From the NCBI RefSeq assembly GCF_009602465.1, contig NZ_WBKP01000040.1, positions 1 through 35,876 of the forward strand: a DNA stretch of 35,876 nt, read 5' to 3'. Of this stretch, positions 30,071 through 35,876 are shown in pieces (the stretch's first letter is position 1; every line of letters starts with the position of its first letter). Below the pieces are notes generated by a model, which did not search any database, was not told the DNA's origin, and worked only from the letters and a program-made list of their open reading frames with translations. Source of the DNA: Cumulibacter manganitolerans (lineage in GTDB: Bacteria > Actinomycetota > Actinomycetes > Mycobacteriales > Antricoccaceae). The translations under genes were made by a program, and so were the position numbers.

Positions 30071-31152
30071 GACAGCTCCACCACCGAGCGCAGGACGGCG
30101 CCGTCGTGCATCTTCGCGAACGCCGCCTCGACGTCCTCGAGCCCGATGCGCTCGGTCACGAACTTCTCCAGCGGGAAGCGGCCCTGCTTGTACAGGTCCA
30201 CCAGCATCGGGAAGTCGCGCGACGGAAGGCAGTCGCCGTACCAGCTCGACTTCAGCGCGCCGCCGCGCCCGAACAGGTCGATCAACGGGATCTCCCACTT
30301 CATCTCGGGGGTCGGTACGCCGACCAGCACCGCGGTCCCGGCCAGGTCGCGCCCGTAGAACGCCTGCGAGAACGTCTCCGGGCGTCCGACGGCGTCGATG
30401 ACGACGTCCGGGCCGAATCCGCCGGTGAGCTCCTGCATCGCCTCGACCGCATCGCGTTGCCGGGAGTTGACGGTGTGCGTGGCGCCGAATTCCGTGGCCC
30501 ACTCGAGCTTCTTGTCGTCGACGTCGACGGCGATGACCTTCGAGGCGTTGTTCAGCCGCGCGCCGGCGATCGCGGCGTTGCCGACGCCGCCGCAGCCGAT
30601 CACGGCGACGGACTGGCCGGGGCGCACCTTGGCGGTGTTCACCGCCGCCCCGAGCCCGGCCATCACCCCACAGCCCAGCAGCCCGACGACGGCCGGGTCG
30701 GCCTCGTCGACCTTGGTGCACTGGCCCGCGGCGACGAGGGTCTTCTCGGCGAACGCGCCGATGCCCAGCGCCGGCGACAGCTCGGTGCCGTCCTCGAGGG
30801 TCATCTTCTGGGCGGCGTTGTGGGTGTTGAAGCAGTACTGCGGCTCCCCGCGCAGGCAGGCGCGGCACTGCCCGCACACCGCGCGCCAGTTCAGGATCAC
30901 GAAGTCGCCGGGTTGCACGTCGTCCACGCCGGCGCCGACGCTCTCCACGACGCCGGCCGCCTCATGGCCGAGCAGGAACGGGAAGTCGTCGTTGATGCCG
31001 CCCTCGCGGTAGTGCAGGTCGGTGTGGCAGACGCCGCACGCGGCCACCCGTACCACCGCCTCACCCGGCCCGGGGTCGGGCACCACGACGTTCTCGATGG
31101 TGACGGGCTCGCCCTTGGCGCGGGCGACGACGCCCTTGACGGTCTGCGGCAT
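30067..31152 (-). CDS. mscR: S-(hydroxymethyl)mycothiol dehydrogenase (mycothiol-dependent formaldehyde dehydrogenase)
   Basis: A 361-residue zinc alcohol dehydrogenase closely matching mycobacterial MscR. The catalytic zinc site has [17 protein letters not shown] (C42) and LGHEAAG (H63). The structural zinc cysteines are C93, C96, C99 and C107 in [16 protein letters not shown]. The NAD motif is [14 protein letters not shown], and the family-typical segments [10 protein letters not shown] and [18 protein letters not shown] are present. It oxidises the formaldehyde-mycothiol adduct and shows that the organism uses mycothiol. ATG 31152 is chosen because GAGAGG is seven bases upstream and the M. 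tuberculosis protein starts there; an ATG two codons earlier is too close to the ribosome site. Confidence 0.95.
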   Translation of the reverse strand: MPQTVKGVVARAKGEPVTIENVVVPDPGPGEAVVRVAACGVCHTDLHYREGGINDDFPFLLGHEAAGVVESVGAGVDDVQPGDFVILNWRAVCGQCRACLRGEPQYCFNTHNAAQKMTLEDGTELSPALGIGAFAEKTLVAAGQCTKVDEADPAVVGLLGCGVMAGLGAAVNTAKVRPGQSVAVIGCGGVGNAAIAGARLNNASKVIAVDVDDKKLEWATEFGATHTVNSRQRDAVEAMQELTGGFGPDVVIDAVGRPETFSQAFYGRDLAGTAVLVGVPTPEMKWEIPLIDLFGRGGALKSSWYGDCLPSRDFPMLVDLYKQGRFPLEKFVTERIGLEDVEAAFAKMHDGAVLRSVVELS

Positions 31153-31320
31153 GCTCATACCTCTCGTAGGTCGGATCGGGTTGCCTCGATCGTATGGGGG
31201 TCCGCCGGAGAGGGGACCGTCCGTGCGCGGGAGGGGTTGTGACCCAGGCTACTCGTGGCGATACTGGCCCCAGGTGCACGGCGGGAACCGACCTGCCGTC
31301 GAGTCCTGGAGGCGCAGCAG

Positions 31321-32475
31321 ATGGCCGGACGTATCGCCGAGATCCTCGAGCAGGCGGTCGCCGACGGCGCGGTCCCCAATGCGGTCGCGATCGTCGGCGA
31401 TCGCGACGGGGTGCGCTACGAAGCGGCCGCCGGAACGCTCTCGCCCACCGACGACGGTTCGGTCGACGGCGACACGGTGTATCGAATCATGTCGATGACC
31501 AAGATCATCACGACCACGGCGGCGCTGCAGCTCGTCGAGCAGGGGCACCTCGACCTCGACGCCCCCGTCGAGACGTACCTGCCGGAGTTCGCCGACCGCA
31601 AGGTGCTCAGCGGGTTCGACGGCGACGAGCCGCAGTACCGGGACCCGGCGTCCGCGGCCACCGTCCGGCAGCTCGTCACGCACACCGCCGGGCACGGCTA
31701 CATGTTCTTCAACGAGGACATCCACCGCTGGGAGGAGGTCACCGGGTACCCGGGGATCCTCAGCGGCGAGCGCCGCATGCTCGACGCGCCGCTGCTGTTC
31801 GACCCCGGCGAGCGCTTCGAGTACGGCATCAACACCGATGTCCTCGGCGCCGTCGTCGCCGCGGTGGCCGGTCGTCCGCTCGACGTCCTCGTCACCGAGG
31901 GCATCCTCGACCCGCTCGGCATGCGGGACACGACCTATCGGCTCACCGACGCGCAGAGGTCGCGGCTCACGCCGGTTCAGGTGAGCACGCCGGACGGTTG
32001 GGTCGACTCCGGCGTCGAGTACGCCCAGGACCCCGAGCTCGTTCCGGGTGGCCACGGGCTGTACAGCACTCCCCGGGACTACCTGCGCTTCGAGCGGGCG
32101 CTGCTGCGCGGTGGTGAGCTCGACGGCCGGCGCATCCTGCAGGAGGCGACCGTCCGGCAGATGTTCAGCAACCAGATCGGCGCGCTGGACTTCCCGGCGG
32201 AGATCCGCAGCGCCGACCACGCGTACACCGAGGACTTCCTCGCCGGTCCGGGCTGGAAGTGGGGTCTCGGCCTGCTGCTGAACCCCCAGGACCTGCCGGG
32301 GATGCGCCGGGCCGGCTCGGGGTCGTGGGCGGGTTTGTGCAACACGCACTTCTGGATCGATCCGCAGGCCGGCGTCGTCGCGGGCATCTACTCGCAGACC
32401 CTGCCGTTCGTGAGCCCGGGCGCCCTGCAGATGTATCAGGCGTTCGAGCAGGCGGTGTACGCCGAGGTGTCTTAG
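31321..32475 (+). CDS. Beta-lactamase-fold serine hydrolase (EstB/class C-like)
   Basis: A 384-residue protein of the beta-lactamase/penicillin-binding-like esterase family. The SxxK motif is SMTK (residues 58-61). LVTHTAGHGYMFF is the usual segment after it, followed by RFEYGINTDVLGAVV (the Tyr motif region), GGHGLYSTPRDYLRF, and a late GSWAGLCNTHFWIDP region replacing the KTG box. There is no signal peptide, which argues for a cytoplasmic esterase rather than a secreted lactamase. ATG 31321 is supported by GGAGG about nine bases upstream; a longer ATG start at 31255 lacks a site. It is divergent from mscR, and the acyl-CoA dehydrogenase follows with its own promoter. Confidence 0.9.
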   Translation: MAGRIAEILEQAVADGAVPNAVAIVGDRDGVRYEAAAGTLSPTDDGSVDGDTVYRIMSMTKIITTTAALQLVEQGHLDLDAPVETYLPEFADRKVLSGFDGDEPQYRDPASAATVRQLVTHTAGHGYMFFNEDIHRWEEVTGYPGILSGERRMLDAPLLFDPGERFEYGINTDVLGAVVAAVAGRPLDVLVTEGILDPLGMRDTTYRLTDAQRSRLTPVQVSTPDGWVDSGVEYAQDPELVPGGHGLYSTPRDYLRFERALLRGGELDGRRILQEATVRQMFSNQIGALDFPAEIRSADHAYTEDFLAGPGWKWGLGLLLNPQDLPGMRRAGSGSWAGLCNTHFWIDPQAGVVAGIYSQTLPFVSPGALQMYQAFEQAVYAEVS

Positions 32476-32481
32476 GTCGCG

Positions 32482-32510
32482 TTGAGGGGTCCGGTGCTGT
32501 TCGTTAGCAT
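32482..32510 (+). promoter_or_regulatory. Promoter of the acyl-CoA dehydrogenase gene
   Basis: TTGAGG (32482-32487) and TAGCAT (32505-32510) with a 17-base spacer, 37 bases before the ATG. The -10 region includes GTTAGCA, the same half-site as the palindrome before the CoA transferase gene. Confidence 0.55.
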
Positions 32511-32547
32511 GTCGAAGGGATTTAATCGAGCAACGAGGAGCGCGACC

Positions 32548-33696
32548 ATGGACAACGAGGACTTCGACGAGGTCTTGAAGGCGGTACGCACGTTCATGCG
32601 CGAGGTCGTCGTGCCCGCCGAGGAGCAGATCGAGGCCGACGACAAGGTCCCCGACAGCATCCGCGACCAGGCCAAGGAGATGGGCCTGTTCGGGTTCGCC
32701 ATCCCCGAGGAGTACGGCGGCCTCGGGCTGGACATGATGCAGGAGGTGCTGCTGAACATCGAGCTCGGGTGGGGCACGCCGTCCTTCCGGTCCATGTTCG
32801 GCACCAACAACGGCATCGCCGGCCAGGTGCTGGTCAAGGCCGGCACCGAGGAGCAGAAGAAGCAGTGGCTCCCGCGGCTCGCCTCGGGCGAGGTCACCGC
32901 GTCGTTCGCGCTCACCGAGCCGGAGGCCGGCTCCGACCCGTCCTCGCTGCGCACCAAGGCGGTCCGCGAGGGCGACGAATACGTCATCAACGGCGGCAAG
33001 TGCTTCATCACCAACGCCGCGATGGCGCAGGTGCTCATGGTGTTCGCGCGGGTGGGTGACACCCCCGGCGGCAAGGGCATCGCGGTGTTCCTGGTGGAGA
33101 CCGACCGTCCCGGCGTGACCATCGCGCCGCACGACAAGAAGATGGGCCAGCGCGGCGCGTGGACCTCCGACATCAACTTCGACAATGTGCGCATCCCCGC
33201 CGACCACCTCATCGGCGGTGACGAGTCGGTCGGCTTCCCGACCGCCATGCGCTCGCTGCAGCAGGGCCGGCTGACCCTCGCCGCGTTCATGACCGGCGTC
33301 TCGCGGCGCATCGTGCACGAGATGACCAAGTACGCCGCGGAGCGCCAGCAGGGCGGCCAGTCGATCGCCAACTACCAGCTCGTGCAGGGCCTGATCGCCG
33401 ACGCGCAGACCGACCTGTACGCCAGCGAGTCGGTCGTGCTCAACGGCGCCCGCGACTGGGACAGCGAGAACGACCGCCGGATGGCGCCGTCGGTCGCCAA
33501 GTACTTCGCCTCCGAGGCCGTCGGTCGGATCGCCGACCGCGCGGTGCAGGTGCACGGCGGCTACGGCTACATGCACGGCTACGCGGTCGAGCGGCTGTAC
33601 CGCGACGTCCGGCTGTTCCGGATCTACGAGGGCACCTCGCAGATCCAGCAGATCGTCATCGCCAAGCAGGCGCTGGCGCCGTACCGCCAGGGCTGA
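32548..33696 (+). CDS. Acyl-CoA dehydrogenase
   Basis: A 382-residue FAD enzyme introducing the alpha-beta double bond into acyl-CoAs. The N-terminal helical domain includes LFGFAIPEEYGGLGLD. The flavin-binding beta domain has SFALTEPEAGSDPSSL and YVINGGKCFITNA. The C-terminal helical domain has DRAVQVHGGYGYMHGYAVERLYRDVRLF and IYEGTSQIQQIVIAKQAL, where the Glu of YEGTSQIQ is the usual catalytic base. Chain-length specificity cannot be read. ATG 32548 has GAGGAG about eight bases upstream and a recognisable promoter. A CoA transferase gene nearby on the opposite strand suggests shared acyl-CoA metabolism. Confidence 0.94.
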   Translation: MDNEDFDEVLKAVRTFMREVVVPAEEQIEADDKVPDSIRDQAKEMGLFGFAIPEEYGGLGLDMMQEVLLNIELGWGTPSFRSMFGTNNGIAGQVLVKAGTEEQKKQWLPRLASGEVTASFALTEPEAGSDPSSLRTKAVREGDEYVINGGKCFITNAAMAQVLMVFARVGDTPGGKGIAVFLVETDRPGVTIAPHDKKMGQRGAWTSDINFDNVRIPADHLIGGDESVGFPTAMRSLQQGRLTLAAFMTGVSRRIVHEMTKYAAERQQGGQSIANYQLVQGLIADAQTDLYASESVVLNGARDWDSENDRRMAPSVAKYFASEAVGRIADRAVQVHGGYGYMHGYAVERLYRDVRLFRIYEGTSQIQQIVIAKQALAPYRQG

Positions 33697-33740
33697 GCCG
33701 GCCGAGGACCGGTGCACCGCCTCGCCGATAGGGTGGGGCG

Positions 33741-34175
33741 GTGCCGACAGTCTTCTCGCAGATCATCCGCGGTGAGCGTCCGGGTCGCCTGGTCTGGCGC
33801 GACCCTGTCTGTGCCGCGTTCCTGGACGCCTACCCGCTGACCGACGGGCACACCCTCGTCGTGCCGGTCACCGAGGTCGACCGGTGGACCGACGCCCCCG
33901 ACGATCTGATGGCGCACTTGTGGCAGGTCGTGGGTGCCGTCGGCAGAGCGCAGCAGGTCGCCTTCCCGTCGCGGCGGATCGGCCTGATGGTCATGGGCTA
34001 CGAGATCCCGCACCTGCACATCCACAGCTTCCCGACCAACCGGTTCGCCGACTTCGACCTGGCGCACAAGGATCGCCGTCCCGACCCGCGTCGCCTCGAC
34101 GCGAACGCGAGCGCGCTGCGACAGGCGCTCCGCGAGGCGGGGTACGCCGCGCAGGTCGACGCGGCGCAGGCGTAA
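33741..34175 (+). CDS. HIT-family nucleotide hydrolase/transferase
   Basis: A 144-residue histidine-triad protein. It starts PTVFSQIIRGERPGRLVWRD, has YPLTDGHTLVVPVTEVDRW, and the triad EIPHLHIHSFPTN (H91, H93, H95). HIT proteins act on nucleoside phosphoramidates or dinucleotides by a His-AMP intermediate; the physiological substrate is usually unknown. The third position before the triad and the FADFDLAHKD tail resemble the Fhit-like/HIT-like actinobacterial branch. It starts with GTG 33741, preceded by a purine-rich GGGTGGGG. It is convergent with the CoA transferase gene. Confidence 0.9.
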   Translation: MPTVFSQIIRGERPGRLVWRDPVCAAFLDAYPLTDGHTLVVPVTEVDRWTDAPDDLMAHLWQVVGAVGRAQQVAFPSRRIGLMVMGYEIPHLHIHSFPTNRFADFDLAHKDRRPDPRRLDANASALRQALREAGYAAQVDAAQA

Positions 34176-34184
34176 CGGACGCCG

Positions 34185-35333
34185 CTACGCGGGGTACTCG
34201 GCGCGGATGGCCGCGGTGTCGGCGCCCAGCGCCGGCGCGCCGGCGGTCGGCGCGGGGGTGAACGACGAATAGCGAGCCGGGGTCCGGACGGTGTGCGTGA
34301 CCACGCCGTCCCGCTCGACCTCGAGGGCGAGCTGCTCGGCCGCAAACTGCGGGCTCGCGACCACGGCGGGGTAGTCGCGGACCTCGCCGTAGACGATCCC
34401 CGCCGCCCGGAAGCGCTCGACCCACTCGGCCGTCGTGCGAGTGCGCAGGATCTGCTGCACGCGCTCCAGCAGGAACGCCCGGTCACCGCTGCGCCCGGCC
34501 TGGTCGGCGTGCTTGGGGTTGTCGATCAGCTCGGGGTCTCCGAGCGCGCGCGTCAGCGCGCTCCAGTGCTTCGGAGTGTTCGCCGAGAACAGGATCAGCC
34601 CGTCGCTCGTGGCGTAGGTGCCGGACGGCGTGGTGAACACCGGATGCGCGCCGGCCCGGGTGAGCGGCACGTCGACGGTCAGGTACTCCGTGTAGTTGTG
34701 CGTCTGCAGCGCGATCGCGGTGGCCAGCAGCGAGCACTCGATCCGGTCGCCGCACCCGTGCCGCTCGCGGTTGAGCAGTGCGGCGCAGATCGCCTGCGCG
34801 GCGGTGATGCCGGTGCTGGCGTCGACGATCTGGGTGCCGACCCGCTGGGGGAGCCCGTCGGGCTCGCCGGTGATCACCATGAGGCCCGACTCGCCCTGGA
34901 TGGCGGTGTCGAAGCCGGGGCGCCCGGCGTCCGGTCCGTGCTGGCCGAACCCGCTGATCGAGACGTACACGATGTCGTCGTTGACCGCGCGGATCTCGTC
35001 GTAGGTGATGCCGAGCTTGGCGGCCACCCCCGGCCGGAACGCCTCGATCACGACGTCCGCCTCGGCGGCGATCCGCAGGAACAGCGCATGGTCGTCGGGG
35101 TCGGTCAGGTCGATCGCCAGCGAGCGCTTGCCGCGGTTGAACGCGGCGGTCATCGAGTTGAACCGCACCGTCGGGTCGGCGCTGAAGTAGGCGCGGCTGC
35201 CGTCGCCGGACGGCGGCTCCACCTTGATGACGTCGGCGCCGAGGTCGGCGCAGATCGTGCCGGCCAGCGGGCCGGCGATCATCATGGTCAGGTCCAGGAC
35301 GAGCATGCCGTCCAGCGGGCGCGGTGCAGTCAT
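34185..35333 (-). CDS. CaiB/BaiF family (class III) CoA transferase
   Basis: A 382-residue class III CoA transferase. The N-terminal Rossmann part has LVLDLTMMIAGPLAGTICADLGADVIKVE and NRGKRSLAIDL. The catalytic Asp is expected in GRPGFDTAIQGESGLM, followed by GTQIVDASTGITAAQAI and RIECSLLATAI. The C-terminal part carries FTTPSGTYATSDGLILFSAN and AGIVYGEVRDYP. It transfers CoA between carboxylic acids via enzyme-bound anhydride/thioester; the acid is not predictable. ATG 35333 lies six bases after a TAGGAT -10, so the mRNA is probably leaderless. A palindromic operator covers the -35 region. Confidence 0.93.
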   Translation of the reverse strand: MTAPRPLDGMLVLDLTMMIAGPLAGTICADLGADVIKVEPPSGDGSRAYFSADPTVRFNSMTAAFNRGKRSLAIDLTDPDDHALFLRIAAEADVVIEAFRPGVAAKLGITYDEIRAVNDDIVYVSISGFGQHGPDAGRPGFDTAIQGESGLMVITGEPDGLPQRVGTQIVDASTGITAAQAICAALLNRERHGCGDRIECSLLATAIALQTHNYTEYLTVDVPLTRAGAHPVFTTPSGTYATSDGLILFSANTPKHWSALTRALGDPELIDNPKHADQAGRSGDRAFLLERVQQILRTRTTAEWVERFRAAGIVYGEVRDYPAVVASPQFAAEQLALEVERDGVVTHTVRTPARYSSFTPAPTAGAPALGADTAAIRAEYPA

Positions 35334-35339
35334 GCACCG

Positions 35340-35369
35340 ATCCTAGCGGGAAGTGTTAGCAATGCTAAC
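35340..35369 (-). promoter_or_regulatory. CoA transferase promoter overlapped by a perfect palindromic operator
   Basis: On the minus strand GTTAGC (35369-35364), 18 bases, then TAGGAT (35345-35340), with the start codon six bases further on. GTTAGCAATGCTAAC at 35355-35369 is a perfect 15-bp palindrome around a central base and covers the -35, as expected for a TetR- or GntR-type repressor site. Confidence 0.7.
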
Positions 35370-35383
35370 GATCACCGGGGGAG

Positions 35384-35876
35384 CTACAGGTAGATGCCCC
35401 GGGCGGCCAGCCACGGGATCGGGTTGACGCGGGTGCCGTACATGCCCTGGGTGACCTCGAAGTGCAGGTGGACGCCGGTGGACTGGCCGCGCTTGCCCAT
35501 GCCGCCGATCTGCTGGCCGGCGTACACCCGCTGGCCGACGCTGACGTAGATGTCCTCGACGTGGCCGTAGACCGTGACCCACCCGTCGTCGTGCCGGATG
35601 TAGATCGCCTGGCCGAAGCCGTTGGCGAACCCGGCCCGCATGACGGTGCCCGTGCCGGCCGCGTAGATCGGCGTGTGCATGACGTTCGCGATGTCGATGC
35701 CGTAGTGGAAGGTCCCCCAGCGCGCACAGAAGCAGCTCGTCAGCGCGCCGCCCGCGGGGCGCGCCCACGAGCCGTTGCTCTGGGCGCTGCTGGTCGCGGC
35801 GGGTGCGGCGGCCGCCGCCGGCGCCGGAGCGGAGTAGGACTGCTGCTGCGAGGCCTGCTGCGCGGCTGCGGCCTGC
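35384..35876 (-). CDS. M23-family (LytM-type) metallopeptidase, C-terminal part
   Basis: About 163 codons of the 3' end are seen; the gene continues beyond the right edge. A Gln/Ala/Ser/Pro-rich linker (QQASQQQSYSAPAPAAAAAP) precedes the peptidase domain: ALTSCFCARWGTFHYGIDIA (HxxxD zinc motif), YAAGTGTVMRAGFANGFGQA, YGHVEDIYVSVGQRV, and VHLHFEV (HxH). Enzymes of this type cut peptide cross-links of cell-wall peptidoglycan or serve as non-catalytic division activators; here the zinc ligands are present. The N-terminal part, probably with a signal peptide and coiled coil, is outside the window. Stop TAG at 35384. Confidence 0.9.
   Translation of the reverse strand, partial: QAAAAQQASQQQSYSAPAPAAAAAPAATSSAQSNGSWARPAGGALTSCFCARWGTFHYGIDIANVMHTPIYAAGTGTVMRAGFANGFGQAIYIRHDDGWVTVYGHVEDIYVSVGQRVYAGQQIGGMGKRGQSTGVHLHFEVTQGMYGTRVNPIPWLAARGIYL

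Overview
This is a contiguous chromosomal stretch of a very GC-rich actinobacterium. The evidence is the actinobacterial cell-division protein SepH, an S-(hydroxymethyl)mycothiol dehydrogenase (mycothiol users), ergothioneine genes, an LLM-class (F420-type) oxidoreductase, a DUF222/HNH (13E12-type) protein and frequent GTG starts. The genus cannot be named from the sequence alone. No rRNA, tRNA, CRISPR array, phage gene or transposase was seen.

Left part (1-18.8 kb) is mostly housekeeping or chromosomal-type content: the start of a proline-rich protein (-), a heterodimeric ABC exporter pair (-), an alpha/beta hydrolase (-), about 730 bp of three near-identical palindromic repeat units, sepH (-), a fused alpha/beta thiamine-diphosphate dehydrogenase E1 (+), divergent serC (-) and pdxH (+) with an overlapping MFS transporter, a Nat-type ABC ATPase/permease pair (+), a very acidic calcium-loop protein (+), a DUF222-HNH protein (-), a small unknown protein (+) and an LLM-class flavin oxidoreductase (+).

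The middle part (about 18.9-29.4 kb) looks like an accessory block devoted to sulfur, selenium and metal redox chemistry. On the minus strand it holds egtB and egtD (ergothioneine), then a cysteine-rich radical SAM enzyme, an ArsM-like methyltransferase and an SRPBCC protein joined by overlapping stop/start codons, then a 29-codon candidate ORF plus a DUF427 protein, a Crp/Fnr regulator, and a GrdB/PrdB-type reductase. That last gene reads through an in-frame TGA into a UxxC motif, with a SECIS-like hairpin (GGTC loop) 17 nt downstream, so it is very probably a selenoprotein. egtD carries an in-frame TAG immediately followed by ATG, which splits it in two. Next to it is a reduced mercury-type locus: a shortened MerT-like membrane protein, a MerR regulator with a 20-bp-spacer promoter, a thioredoxin-like protein and a MerA-like flavoprotein that lacks the C-terminal cysteines.

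The right part (29.4-35.9 kb) returns to chromosomal genes: the mscR plus metallo-hydrolase pair (mycothiol-dependent formaldehyde detoxification), a beta-lactamase-fold hydrolase, an acyl-CoA dehydrogenase, a HIT protein, a CaiB-type CoA transferase under a promoter overlapped by a perfect palindrome, and the 3' part of an M23 peptidase. The strongest leads are the selenoprotein with its SECIS, the split egtD, the radical SAM/methyltransferase/SRPBCC operon, and the palindromic repeat family whose core also occurs inside the HNH gene.
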